A stretch of 25,084 nt of DNA. Origin: Desulfovibrio sp. UBA4079. GTDB taxonomy: Bacteria; Desulfobacterota; Desulfovibrionia; Desulfovibrionales; Desulfovibrionaceae. The stretch lies in assembly GCA_002382645.1 (NCBI GenBank), contig DFYP01000151.1:4527-29610 (forward strand). The letters are read 5' to 3'. Positions 17,644-25,084 of the stretch are shown piece by piece. Below the pieces are notes generated by a model. It saw nothing but the letters and a program-made list of their open reading frames with translations, was not told the DNA's origin and did not search any database. The first letter of the stretch is position 1, and the number at the start of each line of letters is the position of its first letter. Made by a program: the position numbers and the translations under genes.

Positions 17644-18948
17644 ATGAACACCCCCCGCTTCCCCTGGCGCAAGGCCCTGGGCCGGCTTCTCCGGGGCCGG
17701 GTCCCGGCCCAGCTCGTGGTCCAGTACACGGACCGCTGCAACGCCCTCTGCGCCCAGTGCGGGATGAACGCCCGGGCGCGCTTCCTGCGCTCCACCCTGC
17801 ACGCCGACGCGGCCGTGGCCCTGGTGGACGCGGCGGCCGAAAAGGGCGTCCTGGCCCTGTCCTTCACCGGCGGCGAGCCCCTGCTCTACCTGGGCGAGAT
17901 CGCCGAGCTCTCGCGCCGGGCCCGGGCCAAGGGCATCCCGTTCGTGCGCACCGGCACCAACGGCTTCCTGTTCCGGGGCTGGGAGCGGCCGGACTTCAGC
18001 GACCGCATGCGCCACCTGGCCGAGACCATCGCGGAGTCCGGGCTGAACAACTTCTGGATCAGCCTGGATTCGGCCGACGCCGGGCTGCACGAGCAGAACC
18101 GCGGCCTGCCCGGGGTGGTCCGGGGCCTGGAAAAGGCCCTGCCCGCGTTCCGGGAGTTCGGGCTCTTCCCGGCCGCCAACCTGGGCCTGAACCGCCTGGC
18201 CGGGGGCGCCCAGCCCGCCCCGGACGCCGAAGCCGACCCCGAGGGCTTCCAGGCGCACTTCCGGGACGGCCTGCGCCGCTTCTTCTCCCGGGTGGAGTCC
18301 CTGGGCTTTTCCACGGCCAACGCCTGCTACCCCATGAGCCTGCCCGAGGAGAGCGCCTCCCGCGAGGCGGTCTACGCCGCCACCTCGGCCGCGGACATGA
18401 TCCGCTTCAGCCGGGCCGAGCTGGCCCTGCTCTATGCGGCCCTGTCCCAGGCCGTGGCCGGGTTCCGCCACCGGCTGCGCATCTTCACCCCGTTGAGCGC
18501 GCTCCTGGCCCTGGCCCGCGAGGCCCGGGGTCAGGCCGCGCGCTTCCCCTGCCGGGGCGGCATCGACTTCTTCTTTGTCCAGGCCGGGGGCCTCACGGCC
18601 TACCCCTGCGGCTACCGGGGGAGCGAGCCCCTGGGCGAGTTCCCGGACCTGGACCTGGCCCGCATCCCCCGCGCAGCCTCCTGTTCGGCCTGCCACTGGG
18701 AGTGCTTCCGCGACCCCTCGGTCCTGGCCGGGCCCGTGCTCGAACTCCTGGCCCACCCCCTGGCCGGGGCCGCCCGGCTCCTCGAGGACCGCGAGCTGAC
18801 CCGGCTCTGGCTGGAGGACCTGCGCTACTACCGGGCCTGCAACGGCTTCGGCCTGCGCACCCCTCCGGATTTCTTCGCCCTGGCGCATTTCGCCAGGAGC
18901 CAGGACCGCGTGGCCGGAGCCTCGATCGAGCCCGCGCCCGCCCGGTGA
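17644..18948 (+). CDS. Radical SAM protein with SPASM-like C-terminal cysteines
   Basis: This 434-residue enzyme would use a [4Fe-4S] cluster and S-adenosylmethionine for radical chemistry. The cluster motif is CNALCAQC (Cys32, Cys36, Cys39). FTGGEPLL (74-81) is the SAM-binding GGEP, and NFWISLDS (136-143) is a typical barrel strand. The C-terminal third has further cysteines (303, 322, 347, 350, 354) in FPCRGG, PCGYRG and CSACHWECF, like the auxiliary clusters of SPASM/twitch proteins that modify peptides or serve as maturases. The ATG has GAGG six bases upstream. I do not recognise the exact family. No precursor peptide or partner enzyme gene is visible nearby; the next gene is a histidine kinase with what looks like its own promoter. 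The substrate is unknown. Confidence 0.88.
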   Translation: MNTPRFPWRKALGRLLRGRVPAQLVVQYTDRCNALCAQCGMNARARFLRSTLHADAAVALVDAAAEKGVLALSFTGGEPLLYLGEIAELSRRARAKGIPFVRTGTNGFLFRGWERPDFSDRMRHLAETIAESGLNNFWISLDSADAGLHEQNRGLPGVVRGLEKALPAFREFGLFPAANLGLNRLAGGAQPAPDAEADPEGFQAHFRDGLRRFFSRVESLGFSTANACYPMSLPEESASREAVYAATSAADMIRFSRAELALLYAALSQAVAGFRHRLRIFTPLSALLALAREARGQAARFPCRGGIDFFFVQAGGLTAYPCGYRGSEPLGEFPDLDLARIPRAASCSACHWECFRDPSVLAGPVLELLAHPLAGAARLLEDRELTRLWLEDLRYYRACNGFGLRTPPDFFALAHFARSQDRVAGASIEPAPAR

Positions 18949-18960
18949 ACATCCCGCCGC

Positions 18961-18989
18961 TTGTCTCCGCCCGGGGAAGCCCGTATAGG
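18961..18989 (+). promoter_or_regulatory. Putative sigma70 promoter for the soluble histidine kinase
   Basis: TTGTCT (18961-18966) and TATAGG (18984-18989) are separated by 17 bp, each matching the consensus at four of six positions. This lies in the 80-bp gap after the radical SAM gene, so the kinase may be transcribed independently. Confidence 0.4.
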
Positions 18990-19028
18990 GGTAGAATAAG
19001 CCGGAGGTCAGGCCCCGGCGGGAGCGGC

Positions 19029-20408
19029 ATGGAACCGTTGGAAGCGGCCGAGGCCGAGCGCGACCGCAAGGTCCTGCGGCGGATCCACGAGAAGATCGAC
19101 GACTACGAGTCGTACGGTTTCTCGCGGTCCGAGGTCCGCATGTTCAACGTCTTCTTCGACCTGGCCCAGGAGTTCGAGAGCGACCAGGACTTCTTCGCCA
19201 TCTGCGTGATTTTGCCGGACGCCTTTTTCCATCGCGCCGCGGACCTGGTGCTCCTGGGCGAGGGCGGGCTGCCCAAGCTCGTGCGCTCCTCGGGCTCCAC
19301 CGCGGGCCGCCAGCTGCCGGTCACGCTGGAGGACCTGCCCCGCCAGGCCTCGGAGATCGACGGCCAGCTCATTCTGCCCATCAAGATCAACCCGGCCCTG
19401 CGCGACCTGTTGCCCTTCGACCCGCCCGGCGGGGTGGCCGGGGCCCTGATCCTGCGCCCGGCCGCCGGGCTCAGCCCCAAGGACCGCCTGTTCTTCGAGA
19501 AGTTCGCCAACCGCATCGGCTACCAGTACCACCACCGGGTCATCCGCACGCGCAACCGCGAGCACCTGGAGTTCATCAAGAACCTGGTGGAGGACATCGG
19601 CCACAACGTCATCGTGCCGAACATGTACTTCCGGCTGTTCTTCAACCGGCTCAAGGGCAAGATCGACGGCCTGTCCGAGCTCTCGGAGGAGATGGCCCAC
19701 GACGAGGAGCGCCACCCGGAGCTTTCCGGCGAACGCCGGGCCAAGCTCGAATACCTGCACGCGGGCATCCTGGCCCAGTTCAACGAGATCTACCGGCACT
19801 ACGAGCAGACCAGCCTGTTCCTGGAGACGCTGCTCAGGCGCCGCCACTTCCAGGAGGGCCGCTACGTCCTGGAGAAGCGCCGCCTCAACCTGCGGACCCA
19901 GGTCATCGAGCCCCAGCTGGACCGCTACCGGCCCCGGCTGGAGGAGCGCGGGGTGGAGATCGACCTGTCCCTGGGCGGGGTGCCGGACCGCGAGATCGTG
20001 CTGTTGGCCGACATGGGGCTCCTGGCCCAGGTCTATTCCAACCTCTTCTCCAACGCGGTGAAGTACGCCCGGCCCATGGAGCGCTGGGACCGGGGCCACG
20101 TGGCCTGGCTGGCCTACGGCTGGGAGGTGCTCGCCGACCGCTTCGGCCCGGGCCGCCCCGGGGTCAAGCTGAACGTCTTCACCTCGGGCCCGGCCATTGC
20201 CGTCGAGGAGCGCGCCAGCCTGTTCACCCCGGGCTTCCGCGCGGGCAACGTGGACAAGGAGTACGGCACGGGCCACGGCCTGTACTTCGTGCGCCAGGTG
20301 GTCGAGCTCCACGGCGGCGAGGTGGGGTACGAGTCCACGGGCGAGGGCAACAACTTTTTCCTGATCCTGCCCCTGGAAAGCGAGGAACCCGCGTCCGGGA
20401 ACGTCTGA
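19029..20408 (+). CDS. Soluble sensor histidine kinase with degenerate G1 box
   Basis: This 459-residue cytoplasmic protein has no membrane helix. The N-terminal part (about 35-170) looks like a divergent GAF-type sensor. A helical dimerisation region follows, with His192 in DIGHNVIVP fitting the HxxxxP phospho-acceptor pattern. The ATPase domain (about 325-450) has N-box VYSNLFSNAVKYA (335-347) and the glycine-rich EYGTGHGLYFVRQVV (411-425). The usual DxGxG is replaced by VFTSGPAI (383-390). The ATG at 19029 has GGGAG four bases upstream. A long charged helical insertion (about 205-300) lies between the H-box and the ATPase. No response regulator is adjacent. It may sense an intracellular signal, or with a non-standard H-box may act on another kinase's pathway. 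Confidence 0.85.
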   Translation: MEPLEAAEAERDRKVLRRIHEKIDDYESYGFSRSEVRMFNVFFDLAQEFESDQDFFAICVILPDAFFHRAADLVLLGEGGLPKLVRSSGSTAGRQLPVTLEDLPRQASEIDGQLILPIKINPALRDLLPFDPPGGVAGALILRPAAGLSPKDRLFFEKFANRIGYQYHHRVIRTRNREHLEFIKNLVEDIGHNVIVPNMYFRLFFNRLKGKIDGLSELSEEMAHDEERHPELSGERRAKLEYLHAGILAQFNEIYRHYEQTSLFLETLLRRRHFQEGRYVLEKRRLNLRTQVIEPQLDRYRPRLEERGVEIDLSLGGVPDREIVLLADMGLLAQVYSNLFSNAVKYARPMERWDRGHVAWLAYGWEVLADRFGPGRPGVKLNVFTSGPAIAVEERASLFTPGFRAGNVDKEYGTGHGLYFVRQVVELHGGEVGYESTGEGNNFFLILPLESEEPASGNV

Positions 20409-20517
20409 CAGCCTTTTTCCCCCGGCCGTCCCCCCTGTTTTTCCCGTTTCCGGCCCCGGACCTCCGATCTCCGCCCCTATCTCTCATTGCATATTTCATC
20501 GGTACCCGTTAACAGGC

Positions 20518-20532
20518 GAAACTGTGAGTTTC
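20518..20532. promoter_or_regulatory. Inverted repeat upstream of the chemoreceptor gene
   Basis: GAAACT-GTG-AGTTTC is a perfect 6-bp inverted repeat with a 3-base centre, 27 bp before the start codon in a moderately AT-rich patch. A weak promoter-like pair, TTGCAT then TAACAG with 17 bp between, lies just upstream. It could be an operator or a leader hairpin. Confidence 0.35.
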
Positions 20533-20558
20533 CCCTGAACGTCGTCGGGAGGGTGCCC

Positions 20559-22625
20559 ATGAAGCTGCGCAACCGGCTCATTCTCGTCCAGGTGGCCGCC
20601 ATCGCGGCCACTGCCGCGCTTTTGAGCGGCCTGTTCCTCTGGCAGATGCGCACGTACGCGGAAAACGAGATCAACCTCTACCGGGCCGAGACCATGGCCC
20701 GGGAAAAGGGGCAACTGGAAAACCTCGTGGGCATGGCCTCGGGCATGGTCAAGGCCGCCTTCGACCGCTCCCAGGACGTGGAGGCCATGAAGCGCGAGAC
20801 CATGGCCGGGCTCAAGCGCGTGGTCCAGGCCGTGGCCGCCCAGATGCGCGACGTCTCGGCCCGGCGGCTGGCCCGGGGCGAGAGCAGGGAGGCGGTCCTG
20901 GAGGAGCTCAAGGCCCTGGTCCGGGCCGTGCGCTTCGACGGCAGCAACTACCTCTGGCTCATGGACGCCACCCCGGCCATGGTCATGCACCCCATCGACC
21001 CCAAGCTGGACGGCCGGGACCTGCGGGAGTTCAAGGACGCCCAGGGCAAGGCCCTGTTCCGCGAGATGGTCGAGGCCAGCCGCGAGGGCGAGGGCATGGT
21101 GGACTACTGGTGGGCCAAGCCCGGCAGCAGCGAGTCCAAGCAGAAGGTCTCCTACGTCCTGGCCCTGCCCGAGTGGGGCTGGATCCTGGGCGGCGGGGCC
21201 TGGATCGAGGACCTCACGGCGGCCATGCAGGCCGACGCCCTGCGCCAGGTGGCCAGGATGCGCCTGGCCGACGGCAACTACTTCTGGATCAACGATCTCG
21301 CCCCGCGCATGGTCATGCACCCGCTCAAGCCCGAGATGAACGGCCAGGACCTCTCGTCCTACGCCGACCCCAAGGGCAAGAAGCTCTTCGTGGAGATGGC
21401 CGCCAAGGCCCGCGCCGAGGGCGGGGGCTTCGTGGAGTACCAGTGGGCCAAGCCCGGCAAGACCGGGGACCATCCCAAGCTCTCCTACGTGCGGCTGTTC
21501 GAGCCCTGGGGCTGGGTCGTGGGCATGGGCGTGTACGTGGACGGCATCGAGGAGGCCGTGGCCGCGCGCCGCGACTCCCTGGGCGCGGCCATGGGCCGGC
21601 TGCTCTGGGTGGTCCTGGCCGTGGCCGTGGCCCTGGCCGTGGCCGGCATGGGCCTGGCCGTGTTCTTCGCCCGGCGCGTGACCAACGCCCTGGGGGCCGA
21701 GCCGCCGGACATGGAGCGCATGGCCGAGGCCGTGGCCCGGGGCCAGCTCTCCGCGCCCCTGGAGGAAGGGGAGGACGAAGCCCGGGGGGCTTACGGCTCC
21801 ATGCGCCGCATGGCCGGGAGCCTGACCCGCATCGTGGGTGAGGTCCAGGGGGCCGCGTCCCAGGTGGCCGCGGGCAGCGAGGAGCTCACGGCCAGCGCCG
21901 AGAACGTGGCCCAGGCCGTGTCCGAGGAGGCCCAGGCCCTGGAGCGCATCGGCGCGAACATGGGCGAGATGCTCAGCCGCATCGAGGAGGGCGCGGCCCT
22001 GTCCCGGGACGCGGAAAAGCTCTCGGGCCAGGCCCTGGAGGAGGTCCGCCAGTGCCTGGAGGGCGCGCGTTCGGCCGCGGCCATCATGCGCGACATCGCC
22101 GAGCGCATCACCCTGGTGGAGGACATCGCCCGCCAGACCGACCTGCTGGCCCTCAACGCGGCCATCGAGGCCGCCCGGGCCGGGGAGCACGGCAAGGGCT
22201 TCGCCGTGGTGGCCTCGGCCGTGCGCAAGCTGGCCGAGACCAGCGGCGGGGCCGCCGGGGAGATCTCGAACCTCTCGGTGCGCGCGGACCAGGCCGCCGG
22301 GCAGGTGGCCGACGCGGTCCAGGGCCTGCTCCAGCGCATCCAGGGCACCCAGGACCTGTCCCGGCGCCAGGCCGAGGGCGCGGCCGAGCAGCGCCTGCGG
22401 GCCGGGGAGGTGGACAAGGCCCTGCGCCTGCTCGACGCCACCATGCAGCAGAACGCCTCGGCCTCCGAGGAGCTGGCCTCCACGTCCCAGGAACTCTCGT
22501 CCCAGGCCGTGCAGCTCCAGCAGACCATGAGCTTCTTCCAGCTGGAAGAGGAGCGTCCGGCCTTGCCGATAGGGGAGCACTGGGAGGTGCTCCAACCCTT
22601 GCCGCCCGGGCCGCCTTTGTCCTGA
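20559..22625 (+). CDS. Methyl-accepting chemotaxis protein with two tandem sCache-type domains
   Basis: This 688-residue inner-membrane chemoreceptor has a membrane helix at about 8-30. A periplasmic region holds two homologous Cache units: the first around YLWLMD and MVMHPIDPKLDGRDL (about 131-155), the second around YFWIND and MVMHPLKPEMNGQDL (about 241-265). The second helix is at about 345-368, then a weak HAMP-like linker and the signalling coiled coil. The hairpin tip reads RQTDLLALNAAIEAARAGE, which contacts CheA/CheW. There is no clear CheR-docking pentapeptide at the C-terminus. The ATG at 20559 follows GGAGG by six bases; an in-frame upstream extension of 24 residues looks non-coding. 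Cache ligands are usually small organic acids or amino acids. It is a single gene closed by a terminator. Confidence 0.95.
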   Translation: MKLRNRLILVQVAAIAATAALLSGLFLWQMRTYAENEINLYRAETMAREKGQLENLVGMASGMVKAAFDRSQDVEAMKRETMAGLKRVVQAVAAQMRDVSARRLARGESREAVLEELKALVRAVRFDGSNYLWLMDATPAMVMHPIDPKLDGRDLREFKDAQGKALFREMVEASREGEGMVDYWWAKPGSSESKQKVSYVLALPEWGWILGGGAWIEDLTAAMQADALRQVARMRLADGNYFWINDLAPRMVMHPLKPEMNGQDLSSYADPKGKKLFVEMAAKARAEGGGFVEYQWAKPGKTGDHPKLSYVRLFEPWGWVVGMGVYVDGIEEAVAARRDSLGAAMGRLLWVVLAVAVALAVAGMGLAVFFARRVTNALGAEPPDMERMAEAVARGQLSAPLEEGEDEARGAYGSMRRMAGSLTRIVGEVQGAASQVAAGSEELTASAENVAQAVSEEAQALERIGANMGEMLSRIEEGAALSRDAEKLSGQALEEVRQCLEGARSAAAIMRDIAERITLVEDIARQTDLLALNAAIEAARAGEHGKGFAVVASAVRKLAETSGGAAGEISNLSVRADQAAGQVADAVQGLLQRIQGTQDLSRRQAEGAAEQRLRAGEVDKALRLLDATMQQNASASEELASTSQELSSQAVQLQQTMSFFQLEEERPALPIGEHWEVLQPLPPGPPLS

Positions 22626-22631
22626 GCGCAC

Positions 22632-22661
22632 GGGCTCCGGGGCGTCCCCCCGGGGCCCTTT
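22632..22661 (+). terminator. Intrinsic terminator after the chemoreceptor gene
   Basis: GGGCTCCGGGG-CGTCC-CCCCGGGGCCC forms an 11-bp stem with one G-U pair and a five-base loop, followed by TTTCTC. It begins six bases after the stop codon. Confidence 0.8.
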
Positions 22662-22794
22662 CTCGGGTCTCGGGCAGGATTCCGTTGCCTGCGGTTGCGA
22701 AAGTGACTAACTGAAGAAATAGCGGAATATCTGGATTTCCGCAGGGAGATGACGGGATATCCGCGCCAGGTGGGGTTCCCGTCCAAGGGGGGAA

Positions 22795-24762
22795 ATGAAG
22801 AAGAGCGCCAAGAAGGGCCCGCCGTCCTGCGGACCAGGGAATGGTGCGCCCGACGCCGACGTGGACGCCGTGGTCCGTTTCGGGGCCACCCAGGACCGCA
22901 TGAAGCTCTGCGTGAGCTGCTACGTCCCGGCCCAGGGCTTCGGCACGCCCTTGAGCGTGGACCTGGTCCGCAAGCTCCTGGCCGAGGCCGGGCTGGACTC
23001 CGGCCTGGACCCCAAGGGCCTGGCCCGGGCCGTGCACCTGCTCCAGAACAGCCAGGACGCCAGCCACGTGGTCATCGCCCGCGGCGTCCGGCCCCGCCGG
23101 GCCCGCGACGCCTGGGTCGAGCCCCAGGGCGACCTGGCCTTTCCCGTGTTTCCCGGCCAGGTCATCGGCCGCTTGCGTCCGGCCCAGCGGGCCGCCCCGG
23201 GCCGGGACATCACCGGCCGGATCCTGCCGCCGCCCGCCGGGGAACCGCCCCGGGACATCAGCCTGCCCCGGGACGAGAGCTGCACCCTGGACCAGAGCAA
23301 CCTGCTGCGGGCCCAGATCTGCGGTCTGGCCCGGGTGGAGGAGGGCCGGATCTGGGTGGAGCCCCTGCTCCGGGTCACCGACGACCGCCTGGCGGTCATC
23401 GCGGACATCTATCCCCGGGACATCCTGGGCAAGGCCATCAGCGCCCGGAGAATCCTGGACGAGCTGGCCCGCATGGGGGTGCGCGAGGGAGTCCGCGCCG
23501 GGCAGGTCATGGCCGCCCTGGAGCAGGCCCGCACCGGCAACCAGTGCCTGGAGGGCGTGACCGTGGCCCTGGGCCAGCCCCCGGAGCACGGCCGGGACGG
23601 CTGGCTGGAGTTCTTCCAGGGCGAGCGCGAGAGCGTTGGCACCATGGACCAGAGCGGCCGGGTGGACTGGCGCGAACGGGGCTATTCCCCGGTGGTGGCC
23701 GAGGGCCGGGACATCGCCCGGCTCCATCCGCCCACGGCCGGGACCCCGGGCCGCAACGTGTTCGGCGGAGAGATTCCGCCCCGCCACGGCGCGGTCCTCT
23801 CGGTCTGGCCCGGGCCGCACGTGGAGGCCCTGGAGGACGGGACCCTGTTCCGCTCCCGGATGACCGGCGTGATCCTCTACTCCCGCAACATCCTGGAGGT
23901 CTCCGAGCTGCTGGCCGTGTCCGGGGACGTGGACTACGCCACGGGCAACATCCGCGTGGAGCAGGGCTCGGTGCTCATCAAGGGCACGGTGCGCTCGGGC
24001 TTCGAGATCCAGGCCCCGCGCTCGGTGTTCGTGGACGAGGTGGTGGAGCACTGCCGCATCCTGGCCGGGGGCGACGTGCACGTGAACGGCGGGATCTTCA
24101 TGTCCGGCCAGAAGGACGCCTACATCCGGGCCGGGGGCTCGGTGTCCGCCACCTACACCCACAACGCCCGCATCCTGGCGGGCGGGGACGTGACCATCGC
24201 CCAGTACATCACCAGCAGCTCCATCCAGGCGGGCTACCGGGTGCGCTCCGGCGGCCGGGTGCGGGTCACCGACCCCAAGGGCCGGATCATGGGCGGGGTG
24301 GTCATCTGCGCCGAGGGCCTGGAGGTCTACGAGGCCGGTTCGCCACTCGGCGTGGGCACGGTCCTGGCCCTGAGCCGGGAGACCCCTGAGCTGCGCGCGG
24401 CCCTGGAGGAGCGCCGGCATTTCACCGAGATCCTGGAGCGGACCACGCGGCTCTACGGCGAGGCCCCGGCGGCCCAGGTCCTGGCGCGCTTCCCGGCCGA
24501 GCGCCGGGCGGAGATCGAGGCCGTCCTGGCCGAGCGCGACGAGGCCCGGCAGCGGCTGCCCCAGGTCATGGACATCCTGAACCGGCTGGGCCAGGCGGCC
24601 CAGGCCCGGGCCACGGCCGCCTCCATCCGCATCCTGGGCCAGGTCCATCCCGGGGTGGTCATCAAGATGGGCGGCAAGACCTTCTTCGTGGAGCGGACCA
24701 TGACCCGGGTGCGCTTCTTCTGGGACGCCGAGCAGCACCTCATCGGGGTGGGCGGGATTTGA
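22795..24762 (+). CDS. FapA/DUF342 family protein, first of two tandem copies
   Basis: This 655-residue cytoplasmic protein belongs to the DUF342 (flagellar assembly protein A-like) family, often found beside motility and chemotaxis genes. The N-terminal part includes DAVVRFGATQDRMKL and a Cys/Pro-containing region. The middle (about 340-520) is a run of short beta strands and Gly turns (repeats of the ILAGGDVHV/ILAGGDVTI type), consistent with a right-handed beta-helix. A charged helical, probably coiled-coil segment follows (about 525-610), then a final beta strand pair. The ATG at 22795 is preceded by AAGGGGGGAA. It follows the chemoreceptor's terminator, so it has its own promoter, which I could not define. 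The biochemical function of the family is poorly known; roles in polar localisation or surface-structure assembly are suggested. Confidence 0.87.
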   Translation: MKKSAKKGPPSCGPGNGAPDADVDAVVRFGATQDRMKLCVSCYVPAQGFGTPLSVDLVRKLLAEAGLDSGLDPKGLARAVHLLQNSQDASHVVIARGVRPRRARDAWVEPQGDLAFPVFPGQVIGRLRPAQRAAPGRDITGRILPPPAGEPPRDISLPRDESCTLDQSNLLRAQICGLARVEEGRIWVEPLLRVTDDRLAVIADIYPRDILGKAISARRILDELARMGVREGVRAGQVMAALEQARTGNQCLEGVTVALGQPPEHGRDGWLEFFQGERESVGTMDQSGRVDWRERGYSPVVAEGRDIARLHPPTAGTPGRNVFGGEIPPRHGAVLSVWPGPHVEALEDGTLFRSRMTGVILYSRNILEVSELLAVSGDVDYATGNIRVEQGSVLIKGTVRSGFEIQAPRSVFVDEVVEHCRILAGGDVHVNGGIFMSGQKDAYIRAGGSVSATYTHNARILAGGDVTIAQYITSSSIQAGYRVRSGGRVRVTDPKGRIMGGVVICAEGLEVYEAGSPLGVGTVLALSRETPELRAALEERRHFTEILERTTRLYGEAPAAQVLARFPAERRAEIEAVLAERDEARQRLPQVMDILNRLGQAAQARATAASIRILGQVHPGVVIKMGGKTFFVERTMTRVRFFWDAEQHLIGVGGI

Positions 24763-24781
24763 GCCGCCGCGCCTCCCGCTT

Positions 24782-24787
24782 GACAGA
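24782..24787 (+). promoter_or_regulatory. Perfect -35 hexamer upstream of the second FapA-like gene
   Basis: TTGACA at about 24781-24786 lies 85 bp before the second copy's start. The -10 position (TAACTC after 16 bp) is poor, so this is only a candidate promoter. Confidence 0.3.
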
Positions 24788-24866
24788 CGCCCGGGATTGC
24801 GTAACTCCGTAAGCTGAGGAGGCCGGGGACGTTTTCCGCGCCGGAGACGTCCCATTGGCGGCGGCC

Positions 24867-25084
24867 ATGGTCAAAAAGGGCGGCGGGCCCATGCCCGTCT
24901 GCGACCAGCCCGGGAACGGCCCGGACGCGGTGGTGCGCTTCGGGGCCACCCGCGACCGCATGAAGCTCGGGCTGAGCTGCTACACCCCGGCCCGGGAGGG
25001 CGGCCGTCCCCTGGACGCGGCCCGGCTCACCGAGCTGGCCCGGGAGGCCGGGCTGGGCGCCTGCCTGGACCCCGAGGCCGTGGC
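24867..25084 (+). CDS. Second FapA/DUF342 paralogue, N-terminal part only (runs off window)
   Basis: The reading frame is open to the window edge (72 complete codons seen). It aligns closely with the start of the preceding gene: DAVVRFGATRDRMKLGLSCY here against DAVVRFGATQDRMKLCVSCY there, and later EAGLGACLDPEAVA against EAGLDSGLDPKGLA. This is a tandem duplicate that has diverged. ATG 24867 is the simplest start; an in-frame TTG at 24855, with GGAG eight bases upstream, has a better ribosome-binding site and would add four residues. The C-terminal end is outside the window, so completeness cannot be judged. Confidence 0.85.
   Translation, partial: MVKKGGGPMPVCDQPGNGPDAVVRFGATRDRMKLGLSCYTPAREGGRPLDAARLTELAREAGLGACLDPEAV

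Noticed and set aside
22560..22625. HWEVL near the chemoreceptor C-terminus as a CheR-docking pentapeptide
   Set aside because: The fifth position should be aromatic and is Leu, and the motif is followed by a Pro-rich tail, unlike true docking ends.

Overview
The window is about 25 kb of very GC-rich bacterial DNA (roughly 70% G+C by eye) with short intergenic gaps. The gene set suggests a free-living, motile, Gram-negative, Desulfovibrio-like member of the Desulfobacterota. It has PAS/Cache sensor kinases whose ATP-binding sequences resemble those of Desulfovibrio, a GGDEF-EAL protein next to an HD-GYP protein, a tandem-Cache chemoreceptor and DUF342/FapA proteins. That assignment is inferred from protein character only; no rRNA, tRNA or ribosomal gene is present to confirm it.

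Layout, left to right: (1) positions 1-1510 hold the end of an ABC transporter, an ATPase tail overlapping a MacB/FtsX-type permease. (2) Positions 1507-1827 hold an AT-rich patch with one small, acid-tailed orphan gene and its own sigma70-like promoter. (3) Positions 1858-3900 encode a Cache-PAS membrane histidine kinase. (4) Positions 4050-7483 (minus strand) form a tight three-gene operon: a C39/papain-like cysteine peptidase, an ATP-grasp ligase with an RLAN-type N-terminal domain, and a GCS2-family glutamate-cysteine-ligase-like enzyme. This is the best candidate for an uncharacterised pathway. (5) Positions 7793-8233 encode an Rrf2-family Fe-S regulator, divergent from that operon and closed by a near-perfect bidirectional terminator. 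(6) Positions 8289-9788 encode a membrane family-2 glycosyltransferase of the hyaluronan/NodC type. Its 365-bp upstream region carries a strong sigma54 promoter match, a palindromic upstream site and a terminator-like hairpin at the predicted +1. (7) Positions 10154-14783 encode two divergent c-di-GMP enzymes: a five-PAS GGDEF-EAL protein and an HD-GYP phosphodiesterase. (8) Positions 14930-17464 encode glycogen phosphorylase. (9) Positions 17644-20408 encode a radical SAM protein with extra C-terminal cysteines, then a soluble histidine kinase. (10) Positions 20559-22625 encode a chemoreceptor. (11) Positions 22795-25084 encode two tandem FapA/DUF342 paralogues, the second cut by the window edge.

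Taken together, much of the window is sensory and second-messenger machinery (two kinases, a chemoreceptor, two c-di-GMP proteins, FapA-like proteins) around a polysaccharide synthase under probable sigma54 control. This fits surface attachment, motility and exopolysaccharide control. The ligase/peptidase operon is a separate metabolic or peptide-modification module. No CRISPR array, IS element, prophage, tRNA or rRNA was seen.
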